Shown: piece after piece, positions 52,324-60,176 of the stretch
Numbering within the stretch: the stretch's first letter is position 1
Layout: each line of letters opens with the position of its first letter
Assembly (NCBI GenBank): GCA_028285625.1
Contig: JANQOX010000014.1
Location: forward strand, 248,001 to 312,000
DNA length: 64,000 bases
DNA from: Myxococcota bacterium
GTDB taxonomy: Bacteria > Myxococcota_A > UBA9160 > UBA6930
Reading direction: 5' to 3'
Notes under the pieces: generated by a model
Database searches by the model: none
What the model saw: only the letters and a program-made list of their open reading frames with translations
What the model was told of the DNA's origin: nothing
Translations under genes and position numbers: made by a program

Positions 52324-53373
52324 CTAGCCCGGCCAGCCGATCTCCCTACGCGTGAATGTACACAGCGCATCACGGTTGAGGCGATGCATGCAGCATCGGA
52401 GCGCGGTCGCAGCAGGGATGCCGCAGTTGTCGTTCGGCAAGCAGGCGGCTCGGGGGGTGCAATCGTACTCGTCGCTCGCTCCGAACAGGTGGAGCAGCTC
52501 GTGCCGGATGGCCTGGTAGAGATGCTTGCCATGGATCGGGCTGTTTCCGCGAGGGTCCAGGACGAACCGATCCCGGTCGGCGTATGCCCAGTTGTACTTC
52601 GGGAATCGGGTGATGAACCCGACGGCCGAGCGCTCGGCACTGCGGGACTCGCGGAGACGTGTGGAGATCGTGCGGATGCTCATGGGCTCCGGCGCGAGGC
52701 CGAGCTGGCGCAGCGCGGGGTCCATCCACGGACGCTCCAGGCGCTCATAGGGGTCGTGGTCGGCGGGGTCCTGGGCCTGTGGCTCCACATGCAGCGTCTC
52801 CAGCGGCTCGTAGATCCAGCGGAGGGTGCGATCGCTGCGGCAAGCGATCCACTCGCACGCCTTCACGAGCTGATCGGTCACGAGGCCGAGGTCTTCCTTG
52901 CTCACGGCCTCTTCCACGCCGGCGATCCAGAACAGCTTCACGACGACCGGGCCCTCGAGCGTCGTCGTGTTGCTCGGCCCGAAGCCACACACGTCCACCA
53001 GTTCGTCGAAGGGGGTGTCGGCCTGCAGGTCGAACGGCTCGAGGCCGCCGCCCGGTCCTTCGAGGAGCGCGGGATTGCGGTAGCCGAGAAGGGTGGGGCG
53101 GTTTTCCGCCGCGGCTCGAACGGGACGTGTGGGTTCCTCCACGGTCGCAGGGTCGACTCGTCGGATCGCGGCGAGCAGGTCCGGACCCAGCGCAGGGGGA
53201 GGCTCCGGCCGGACGCCCGGGATGTCCAGAGGATCGAAATCGCGGTACTCGGGCCGCGGAAGATCCGCGACGATCGCGGCATCGCCAATCTGGGAGCCCA
53301 CGGCGAAGCCTCGCTGGGAGAGCCACGCGGTTGCCGCACCTGCGTCATCGACGTATAGGACCTGCCGCGGCAT
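52324..53373 (-). CDS. Cys-rich HExxH metallopeptidase-like protein
   Basis: A 349-residue protein without a signal peptide. The zinc motif HELLHLFGASDEY (His291-His295) is followed by a Cys-rich tail with six cysteines (about 305-338) and TRREIGW at the end. HExxHxFGxxDEY plus a late CCM and IGW resembles bacterial metzincin-like proteases sometimes found near secreted-peptide genes. The first ~230 residues match nothing I know. ATG with AGGA upstream. It is divergent from the 122-residue gene, and the shared 113-bp gap has sigma-54 elements on both strands. Confidence 0.75.
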   Translation of the reverse strand: MPRQVLYVDDAGAATAWLSQRGFAVGSQIGDAAIVADLPRPEYRDFDPLDIPGVRPEPPPALGPDLLAAIRRVDPATVEEPTRPVRAAAENRPTLLGYRNPALLEGPGGGLEPFDLQADTPFDELVDVCGFGPSNTTTLEGPVVVKLFWIAGVEEAVSKEDLGLVTDQLVKACEWIACRSDRTLRWIYEPLETLHVEPQAQDPADHDPYERLERPWMDPALRQLGLAPEPMSIRTISTRLRESRSAERSAVGFITRFPKYNWAYADRDRFVLDPRGNSPIHGKHLYQAIRHELLHLFGASDEYDCTPRAACLPNDNCGIPAATALRCCMHRLNRDALCTFTRREIGWPG

Positions 53374-53407
53374 GGGTTCATCCTACGTGGCCTAATGAGG
53401 TCGGAGC

Positions 53408-53424
53408 AAGCAACAATGGGGCCT
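53408..53424 (-). promoter_or_regulatory. Candidate sigma-54 promoter for the HExxH gene and activator
   Basis: On the minus strand the sequence AGGCCCC-ATTG-TTGCTT has GG and GC exactly 10 bases apart, as sigma-54 requires, but the -24 box deviates from TGGCACG. Transcription would begin about 25 bases before the ATG at 53373. It is weaker than the plus-strand promoter that overlaps this gap. Confidence 0.45.
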
Positions 53425-53431
53425 CGTTCCT

Positions 53432-53448
53432 TGGCACGTGTCTTGCTC
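53432..53448 (+). promoter_or_regulatory. Sigma-54 promoter of the 122-residue gene
   Basis: TTGGCACG-TGTC-TTGCTC matches the -24/-12 consensus TGGCACG-N4-TTGCW without mismatch in the invariant positions: GG at 53433-53434 and GC at 53445-53446 with 10 bases between. The start of transcription would be near 53458, about 29 bases ahead of the ATG at 53487. Confidence 0.88.
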
Positions 53449-53486
53449 CGTCCATCGTCATCAACCACTCGAAGGAGACTTCCGCG

Positions 53487-53855
53487 ATGCCCGACGTCAA
53501 TGCACTCGATGAATCCCAGGAGCAGCTCGAGCAGATCAAGATGGAGATGTGGACGGACTTCGTCGTGCACGCCCAGATGCCAGTGGACCCGCAGATCATC
53601 CCGTACGCCCGGAACCTGCTCCGCGAGTCGGTCGAGGCCTACACCACGGACGTTCTCGCAGACGACAGTCGCGCGTGCTACCGGCGCGCGGCAATCGGCT
53701 CGCGCGCCAAGGCGATGGGCCGCAACGACGACACCATCCGTCTCGACGACTTCAAGGACGCGCTGCGCGAGATGCTCACGTCGCGCGCAGACGTGGAAAG
53801 CGACGAGCAGGGTGGCCCTGGTTGCGCGCTCCTCGAAGCCGAGGACGTGGTCTAG
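53487..53855 (+). CDS. Small protein with histone-fold-like pattern, sigma-54 driven
   Basis: A 122-residue acidic protein, no signal peptide. Predicted helices are about 12-30, 38-70 and 86-100, separated by a DPQII loop (34-38) and a basic loop (RAKAMGR, 73-79). This helix-loop-helix-loop-helix order and DPxII, DTIRLDDFKDALRE recall the histone fold of eukaryotic TAF10, judged by eye from memory. A GG-PGC tail (109-113) would also allow a processed-peptide reading. ATG with GGAGA upstream; sigma-54 promoter 40 bases before. The stop overlaps the convergent kinase gene by 4 bases. Function unknown. Confidence 0.6.
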   Translation: MPDVNALDESQEQLEQIKMEMWTDFVVHAQMPVDPQIIPYARNLLRESVEAYTTDVLADDSRACYRRAAIGSRAKAMGRNDDTIRLDDFKDALREMLTSRADVESDEQGGPGCALLEAEDVV

Positions 53856-56368
53856 AGCGCTGCGGCCGCCGAGGCGAGGCCATCGGCCAACGCCTGGGCG
53901 GTCGCGATGCGCTCGTGGCGGTCCGGCTGCAGGGCGTCACACAGCAAGCGAGCAACGGGCTTGGGAATCCCCTCCGCGAAGCTGCCGGTGGTCAGTGAAG
54001 AGCCGTTGCGGATCGCCGCCATCGTCGCCGGCCAGGAGTCGCGTTCGAAGGGGTGATGGCCCGCGAACGCCTCGAACAGGACGACGGCGGCAGCCCAGAT
54101 GTCCGCTGCTTCGTCGACCGGCTCCAGCGCGAGCGTCTCCGGAGAGAGGTAGAGCGGCGTTCCGACGAGGCCGCCGCTCATCAGGGTCGTTCTCCGGGGT
54201 TCGGCGACCGCCGTCGGGTCGACCGCACCCATGGTCTCCGGACCGAGGGCCGCCCCGAGGATCCTCGCGAGGCCGAAGTCGAGCACCTTGGTCTCGCCTT
54301 CGTCGCTGAACCCGATGTTGCTTGGCTTGATGTCGCAATGGAGGATCCCGGCCGCATGGGCTCTCTCCAGGGCCGACGCGAGTGCGTGCCCCAGCGCCAG
54401 GCTTCCGTCGGTTCCGAGTGGCCCCTCCGCGAGCGCGTCCGCGAGCGTCCCTCGGGCCGCGAGCTCGCACACGAGCAGGGGTGCGCCATCCCACCACTCC
54501 GTCGTGTAGACCGCTGCGAGATGCTGGTGGCTCAGGCGAGCCATGACGTGCGCCTCCTGGAGCAGCCGTTCGGCGGCGCGGGGATCGGACACCGGAAGCG
54601 TCTTGATCGCGACGGGTCGACCGAGGGACTCGTCGCGCGCACGGTAGACGACCCCCATGCTTCCCCGGCCGATCCGCCGCTCCATGCGGAACTTGCCGGA
54701 GAGCAGGTGAGGGACCGGAGCAACGGCCATGGGTCGGCCGCATACGCTGCACGCGTCTCCGCGCTCTTCCACCCTCCCGCACCCGGCGCATTCCATCGCG
54801 GCGCGCGTCGGGTGGCGGTCGCCCTGCCTCGCGGCCTCGATTCTCGCGGAGGCCGCCGAGGCGACCGCAGTCAGTGCTTCGCGGTCCGTGGGCGTGAAGG
54901 GCAGGCGGCCCTGTCGCTCGCCCAGGAGCAGGGCACCCAGGAGCTGGTCGCGACTACCCCGGATGGGGACCAGCAGGGAGAAGTCGCTGGCGCCGGGCCA
55001 GTCTGCGCGCTGCGACGCCTCGATCTCGAGCGGGGCGTCCGCTTCGGCCAGCTCCCGGACGACGCTCGCCTCCATGGGGAGATGCGCGGACCCGTCGGGT
55101 GAATCCAGCGTCTTGCCGTCGTCGCTCTTGAGCCAGACCTCGCACCCTCCCGGTTCGAGTGCGCGCGAGACCTCCTCTTGGAGCGATTCCGCGAGATGCG
55201 TATCGGTCGATCTCCGCATCCTGTCGGCGACGTCCGCCACCAGGCGGGCTGGGTCGTAGCGGTTCCGCCCGAATGCGCGGTCGAGGGATCGCGCGAGCGT
55301 GTGGCGACCCAGGTAGGCCGCGAACCCGAGCACGCCGAACACCAGGGGAACGGTGACGCGTGTGTCGCTCGCCAGCTCGGCGATCGTCGCGTCTCGCTGC
55401 CGGAACAGGAAGTAGCCGAAGGCGCTCGCCGGCAGGGACAGGAGCGCCAGTAGCGCGAGGCGCGCCATGCCATGGCGCGCCTGGGCGCTGCCCTCCACGC
55501 GCACCGAGAGCGCGCCGAACGTGAGCGTCGTATAGACCGTCGCGATGGGGATCGCGACCACCACGAGCATCGTGAAGCTGAGCGTGGTCGGCCCGAAACC
55601 AGGGGTGTCGAAAGAGACCTCGTTCGCGACGCTGAACACCGTGTGGAGCCCCTGGAGAAGCGCGGCGGCGAGGAACACCGACAGAAACAGCGCCAGCTGT
55701 CGTCGTCGTTGCGGGCCGACGACGAAGGGGGCGATCGCGAGCGGCAGCAGCGCTGCAAGGGCGGGGCGATAGGTCCAGAGCCAGAAGGCCGACGTGAAGT
55801 TGTCGGAGCGCTTGACGTTGAAGGGGTCGTCGGAGAGTCCGTACTCGAAGCGGACGTTCTCGTAGACGAGCCACACACCGATGGCGACGCTGATCGCAAT
55901 GGCCGCATGAAAGCACTGGACGACACGGCGGCCCCAGCCTTCTCGCGCCAGGTACAGAAGGAACGTCCACAGGATCGCCGGCAGGAAGGCGTCGGGCGGG
56001 ACCGCCACCAGGGCGCGAAGCGCGGGGCCCCCGATTCCCGCATCGACCAAGGCGCGCGTGCCCGCGTACGAGAACCCGAAGGCGCCGACCGCGAGCAGCA
56101 GCAAGCCGAACATGCGCGCCGCGCGATCGAGTCCTCGCAGCGCGAGCCAGACGCCGGCAGGCGCGAAGGCCGCGACCTGAACCACGTGGATGAGCCAGCG
56201 CTCCGGTCGCTGGAGCGCGACGTTCGGGCTCAGAACGCCGGCGAGGATCCCCACCACCCCGACGGCCACCTGCACCGAGACCACCGCGATGGCGGCTCGG
56301 AGCCACACCGGGGGGCGTTCGGACGGCTCGCGCCCGATCGTTCCGCTCGACGACTCGGGATCCAGCAT
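53852..56368 (-). CDS. Polytopic membrane Ser/Thr kinase with GAF and zinc ribbon
   Basis: An 838-residue kinase of unusual order. About ten TM helices (residues ~25-360) come first, then a GAF-like domain (~380-530), a zinc ribbon (CAGC and CSVC) and a C-terminal Hanks-type kinase (~555-838). Kinase motifs: GRGSMGVVYRA (P-loop), VAIKTLP (Lys), HCDIKPSN (catalytic Asp), DFGLAR, and GTPLYLSPE. All key residues are present, so it should be active. I chose the ATG at 56368; the in-frame ORF extends to 56647 into the divergent gene. It probably senses a membrane or small-molecule signal. Confidence 0.92.
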   Translation of the reverse strand: MLDPESSSGTIGREPSERPPVWLRAAIAVVSVQVAVGVVGILAGVLSPNVALQRPERWLIHVVQVAAFAPAGVWLALRGLDRAARMFGLLLLAVGAFGFSYAGTRALVDAGIGGPALRALVAVPPDAFLPAILWTFLLYLAREGWGRRVVQCFHAAIAISVAIGVWLVYENVRFEYGLSDDPFNVKRSDNFTSAFWLWTYRPALAALLPLAIAPFVVGPQRRRQLALFLSVFLAAALLQGLHTVFSVANEVSFDTPGFGPTTLSFTMLVVVAIPIATVYTTLTFGALSVRVEGSAQARHGMARLALLALLSLPASAFGYFLFRQRDATIAELASDTRVTVPLVFGVLGFAAYLGRHTLARSLDRAFGRNRYDPARLVADVADRMRRSTDTHLAESLQEEVSRALEPGGCEVWLKSDDGKTLDSPDGSAHLPMEASVVRELAEADAPLEIEASQRADWPGASDFSLLVPIRGSRDQLLGALLLGERQGRLPFTPTDREALTAVASAASARIEAARQGDRHPTRAAMECAGCGRVEERGDACSVCGRPMAVAPVPHLLSGKFRMERRIGRGSMGVVYRARDESLGRPVAIKTLPVSDPRAAERLLQEAHVMARLSHQHLAAVYTTEWWDGAPLLVCELAARGTLADALAEGPLGTDGSLALGHALASALERAHAAGILHCDIKPSNIGFSDEGETKVLDFGLARILGAALGPETMGAVDPTAVAEPRRTTLMSGGLVGTPLYLSPETLALEPVDEAADIWAAAVVLFEAFAGHHPFERDSWPATMAAIRNGSSLTTGSFAEGIPKPVARLLCDALQPDRHERIATAQALADGLASAAAAL

Positions 56369-56516
56369 CGTTCGCCACGATACTGCGCCCCACGGGGCCA
56401 GGGCACCCGGGTCAGGGGTTCTCGCCGCAGCCTCTCGGGTGTCCGCGATCGCGTACGGCAGGTCCGCTGCATTGGACGGTCGGCGAGCGATCCCGCGAGC
56501 GCGGCTCTCGGAGAGC

Positions 56517-56532
56517 TGGCACGCCCCTTGCT
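56517..56532 (+). promoter_or_regulatory. Sigma-54 promoter of the four-gene operon
   Basis: TGGCACG-CCCC-TTGCTC again matches the consensus fully; GG at 56518-56519 and GC at 56530-56531 are 10 bases apart. Transcription would start near 56543, ahead of the TTG (56574) or ATG (56595) of the first gene. A short palindrome (CTCTCGGAGAG) sits just upstream, and GGCACCCG-type half sites at ~56401 and ~56436 could be activator sites. Confidence 0.88.
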
Positions 56533-56594
56533 CTGACCGTGCGCCAGGAGCGCACCGCGCTGGGAGAACGCCCTTGAGTACCGCCAGGCAGACC

Positions 56595-58235
56595 ATGAGC
56601 AGAGCGACCCCGACGCTTCGCCGGCTCGCCGCCGCTCTGATCGTCATCGGAAACCTCGGGTGCGGGACGATCTACCTGCACAACGACGAACACCAGAAGC
56701 TGACGCGAGGTGCGTCGGACGAGTTCGCGAAAGCCGAGACCGAAGCGCTCTTCGAACAGGCCGGCTCGCGCCTCGAGTCGACGCTTGCGGCCGAGCGGAC
56801 GGCCGCCAGGCGACGGCTGAACGCGGCGCGGGACACGATGCTGACGGGAGTGATCGACGGAGGCTCCATCTCGGTCGGCGAGCTGATCCGGCTCCATGCC
56901 GAGACGCGGCTGGCCGAGCTCGTCGACTCGGCCGGCGCCGACGGCCTGCTGGCGATGGGTCGGCTCGGTATCGAGAGAGATCTGAGCCAGACGACCGTCG
57001 GGCTGCTCAGCGCGACCCGCACTGCCTTGAATGGCCTCAGGACGCAGTACCAACAGCAGAGCGGGAAGAGCACCAACGTCTGTAGCGACCCATCGCGACC
57101 GATGTCACCGTTGGTTCCGGGTGGCGACGCCGGACGTGCGCGTCAGATCTACCCTCTCCTACAGCGTGCCTGTACGCGGTGGATTCGCGCCACGGCAGAG
57201 CAGACCGAACTGCACCGAGTCATCGGCGCGAGCGGGCAGTACGGTCTCGTGCTCCAGCGGCTCGAAGAGCTTCGCGGGCAGCGGGCCGCCCTCGAGGACA
57301 CGCGCGCCGGGCTGAAGGCAACCCTGGACGCGCTCGAGGCCCGGTACGAAGCGGCCGTCAGGGAGGCCGCGACCCCAGCAGACCTCGCGGCGTTCGTCGC
57401 GAAGCGCGACACCATTCGGGACGAGCTGGGCCAGGTTCTGTCGGGACTCGGCGATGCGACCGCGGTTGTCGCCCTGCTCGCAAACCACCCGGGCGGAGGA
57501 GGCGTTTCGGAGGCTGTGGCGGCTGGTTTCGGGAGGCTCGTTCAGGCGGAGTTCCTGGGCACGAACCTCCAGAGCCTCCTCACCGTGTCGCTCGAGGCGG
57601 ATGCCGATCCCCCCGACGAGGCCGGCCGGGTGGCGCGCAGCTACCACGCGCTGGTCGTGAACAGCGTCGACCACCTCGCGCGCCTCGACCGTGCGCTCGA
57701 CCCCGAAGCCATCCCTCCCGCGAATGCGCTTCTGGTCCGCCTCGCCTACCAGAGACACCGCGAGGCCGGAGCCCGGCTGGTGCTGGCCGAGCATCGGGCG
57801 CGTCTCCAGGCCACCGAGCTCGAGGCTCGGGGGATGACCAACGAGATCTACTACCTCTGGCGGGCCCACCGTCACGCGTCCCGGCTCCGGGACCTGCCGG
57901 GTTCCTGTGGACGTCCATCCACGGGCGAGGCGATCGGAATGGCTGCCTATCTGGAGGCGTGCCCCGACTCGGATGGTTCTGCGGCACTGGTCGCGCTGGA
58001 TCACGCGTGGACCCGAGGTCGCCAGCTGTCGATGGAGTCGGCCTTCGCGCGTACCTCCGTGGCGCAGCGCGCGGCGCTGGCGCGCACGCGTGCCAACGCC
58101 GATGTCTGGTTCGATCTGCTGGAGCCGGCCCTCGCCGAGCTCGTCGCCTATGGCGAGGGCGGCATCCGTACCGAGACGATCATCGAGCTGTTCAAGGCGA
58201 CCGGCCTGGCCGCCATCGCCGTGGGGGTCTACTGA
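56595..58235 (+). CDS. Helical lipoprotein, first gene of unknown operon
   Basis: A 546-residue protein with a lipobox (LIVIGNLGC, Cys23). The mature part is almost all alpha-helical with coiled-coil stretches (about 40-90 and 210-270) and few aromatic residues. A central Cys pair and a GMAAYLEACPDS region are notable. I recognise no family. A TTG at 56574 with GGGAGAA upstream is an alternative start. It shares a 3-base junction with the next gene. The sigma-54 promoter upstream places it under the nearby activator. Confidence 0.75.
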   Translation: MSRATPTLRRLAAALIVIGNLGCGTIYLHNDEHQKLTRGASDEFAKAETEALFEQAGSRLESTLAAERTAARRRLNAARDTMLTGVIDGGSISVGELIRLHAETRLAELVDSAGADGLLAMGRLGIERDLSQTTVGLLSATRTALNGLRTQYQQQSGKSTNVCSDPSRPMSPLVPGGDAGRARQIYPLLQRACTRWIRATAEQTELHRVIGASGQYGLVLQRLEELRGQRAALEDTRAGLKATLDALEARYEAAVREAATPADLAAFVAKRDTIRDELGQVLSGLGDATAVVALLANHPGGGGVSEAVAAGFGRLVQAEFLGTNLQSLLTVSLEADADPPDEAGRVARSYHALVVNSVDHLARLDRALDPEAIPPANALLVRLAYQRHREAGARLVLAEHRARLQATELEARGMTNEIYYLWRAHRHASRLRDLPGSCGRPSTGEAIGMAAYLEACPDSDGSAALVALDHAWTRGRQLSMESAFARTSVAQRAALARTRANADVWFDLLEPALAELVAYGEGGIRTETIIELFKATGLAAIAVGVY

Positions 58236-58837
58236 TGAGACGATCCGCCTGTACCGTACTCCTGCTGAGCGCAGTGGCGTCCACCACCGCGTGCCGGACG
58301 CCCGGCGCGGTGGCGGAGACTGCGACCCTCGTGATGGGCCACTCGGCAAAGCTCAGTGAGCAGCTGGTCGCATTCGAGCGGGGCTACCGTCGCGCCGACC
58401 AGGCGCGCGCCCAACGCACCGCTGCGTTGGGCGATGCGGCCGCGTTCGACGAGGAGCTCGTCGAAGAGAGGCGGCGGGTCTGGTTGGTCGGCGACGACGA
58501 GGTCGCCCTTCGTCTGTTCGACGGTCTGGCGGCGACACGGCCCGAGGTGGCCACGCCCGACTACCGGCTTCCTGGTGGCGAGGCCCGTGCGCCGAAGCCC
58601 AAGGCGCTCTACGACCCGAAGCCCATCGAAGAGATGATCAAGAAGCTCCAGGAGCTCGTCGACGGGTCGGACTCCGCGCGCGCGACGCTCGCCTTCCTCG
58701 CCGCGGTTGCGCGAGGTCTCCAGGAGGATCAGTCCGCGGCCGTCGCGTCGGCCACCGATGCGGGCCAGTCGGCCGAGGGCGAGCTGAGCAAGGCCATGGA
58801 GATGGCGCCCGAAACGCGCTCGAAGGACGTCCAATGA
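58235..58837 (+). CDS. Second lipoprotein of unknown operon
   Basis: A 200-residue protein with a lipobox (LLSAVASTTAC, Cys20). The mature region has a helical segment with Arg/Ala-rich coiled-coil character, a Pro/Lys-rich hinge (APKPKALYDPKP) and a final helical segment. No family recognised. The ATG overlaps the previous stop (TGATG) and the stop overlaps the next start (ATGA). Confidence 0.72.
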   Translation: MRRSACTVLLLSAVASTTACRTPGAVAETATLVMGHSAKLSEQLVAFERGYRRADQARAQRTAALGDAAAFDEELVEERRRVWLVGDDEVALRLFDGLAATRPEVATPDYRLPGGEARAPKPKALYDPKPIEEMIKKLQELVDGSDSARATLAFLAAVARGLQEDQSAAVASATDAGQSAEGELSKAMEMAPETRSKDVQ

Positions 58838-59193
58838 CCGACGAACAGTTCAACGCCTGGCTCGCCGCGCATGAGATGATCGGATTCTATCTCGATGCGA
58901 CGCGCGCCCTCGACCGTCTCTACCGTTCCGAAGCCATCGATCGCACGCGCTACCGCAGCGAGAGAGCTGCGCTCGATGTGAGCCGGATCCAATGGGAGGA
59001 GAGGGCGCGTGCTCTCGAGGAGGGATGGTCGCCGATCACCGGCCCGACCGAGGCGCAGGTCGCCGAGCTCTCTTCTGCCATCGAGAGCCTGGGCCGATCG
59101 GTCGCCGCGTCCAACGCCGTCGACGGGCTTCTCGGCACCATCGCAGACGCCGCGACGACCGCACGGTCTCTCGCCGCGGGCCCGGCCGCATGA
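58834..59193 (+). CDS. Small helical cytosolic protein of unknown operon
   Basis: A 119-residue protein without signal peptide. An N-terminal helical part (NAWLAAHEMIGFYLDATRAL) and an Ala/Ser-rich C-terminal helix are predicted. No motif recognised. It is coupled by ATGA overlaps on both sides, which suggests a fixed ratio with the neighbouring membrane protein. Confidence 0.72.
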   Translation: MTDEQFNAWLAAHEMIGFYLDATRALDRLYRSEAIDRTRYRSERAALDVSRIQWEERARALEEGWSPITGPTEAQVAELSSAIESLGRSVAASNAVDGLLGTIADAATTARSLAAGPAA

Positions 59194-60161
59194 GTTCGCC
59201 GAACCCCTACGAGTTCGAACGAAGCCTGAGGCTGATCCAGCGCAACCGTACGGGTCGACACCTGGAGTCCGATCTCGCCGAGTTCCTGAGGCGAATCGGA
59301 GTCGATGGGCTCGAGGGCCGGGACGGCGAGGTCGCGCGGCGTTTCGTGGCTGCCGCCCATGAGAACGCGACCTGGTACGTGCTGCAACGACGGCAGGAGT
59401 CCATCAAGCGGGTCGCCTACATGGTCTTGACCGTGGCTTTGGTGGTTCTGCTCCCGATCGTCACCTGGTTCATGCCGGCCGCTTCGGCGATGGCTCTCGA
59501 TCGGGCCGGTGTGTCGCAGGCGGACCCAACCAGTGCCGCGATCATCACCGCACAGCTGACGGCCCTGCTCAGTGGCTTCTTCGGCATCCACCGCCTGGTG
59601 ACGGCATGGATGTTCCGTCGCAACTCGGCGTATGCGTTCTGGAAGGCGAGTACGGAGCTGAAGGCGCTGATCTACTCGATCGAGGACGGCTTCCGCCTGG
59701 CAGCCGAGAATGGGGCGCCGGGCCGGGTGCGTCAGGTCTTGCGTGGTGGCATCCAGAAGGCAGAGGCGATCGTGCAGGAGGAGCGCGAGACGTTCTTCCG
59801 GTCGCTCGAGGCTACGGCGGTGGATCTCGATCGGCTCGTGGCGCGGTCGACGGAGTCTGCGCAAACCCTGGTGACTCGCGTGAGCCAGCCCATCATCGAA
59901 GAGATCGCTTCGAAGCAGGTCGCCGCGGAGCAGCACGCTGGCGAACTGCGAACGGCGAAGCGTCGGCTGCTCGAGGCGCTGACGAAGCGCCGTCTCCACG
60001 AGGAGCGCCTACGGCGTCTCCGCGCGCGTCGCGCGTACGTTGCGGGTGCCGACGAGGCGCCTCTCGAGGCGAACATCGAGGCCCAGGCCCAACGTCTCGC
60101 GGAGTCCGAGCTCGAGGTGGTCGGGGTGAAGGCGAGCTGGAAGGCGGTCTCCAGCGCCTGA
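59190..60161 (+). CDS. Two-TM membrane protein with long cytosolic coiled coil
   Basis: A 323-residue protein. Two close TM helices (about 76-98 and 115-139) follow a ~70-residue cytosolic N-terminus; the C-terminal ~180 residues are a basic coiled coil. The 2-TM plus following FWKASTELKALIYSIEDGF segment is faintly like SLATT-type 2TM effector proteins, but I cannot confirm this. It closes the operon and is convergent with the next gene by 15 bases. Confidence 0.74.
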   Translation: MSSPNPYEFERSLRLIQRNRTGRHLESDLAEFLRRIGVDGLEGRDGEVARRFVAAAHENATWYVLQRRQESIKRVAYMVLTVALVVLLPIVTWFMPAASAMALDRAGVSQADPTSAAIITAQLTALLSGFFGIHRLVTAWMFRRNSAYAFWKASTELKALIYSIEDGFRLAAENGAPGRVRQVLRGGIQKAEAIVQEERETFFRSLEATAVDLDRLVARSTESAQTLVTRVSQPIIEEIASKQVAAEQHAGELRTAKRRLLEALTKRRLHEERLRRLRARRAYVAGADEAPLEANIEAQAQRLAESELEVVGVKASWKAVSSA

Positions 60162-60176
60162 CGGGCTCCCTGCTTG

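Noticed and set aside
56369..56594. Sigma-54 promoter for the kinase gene on the minus strand
   Set aside because: The best candidate (TGGCCCC followed by GTGGGGCGC) has GG and GC 11 bases apart and no TTGC, so it does not fit.
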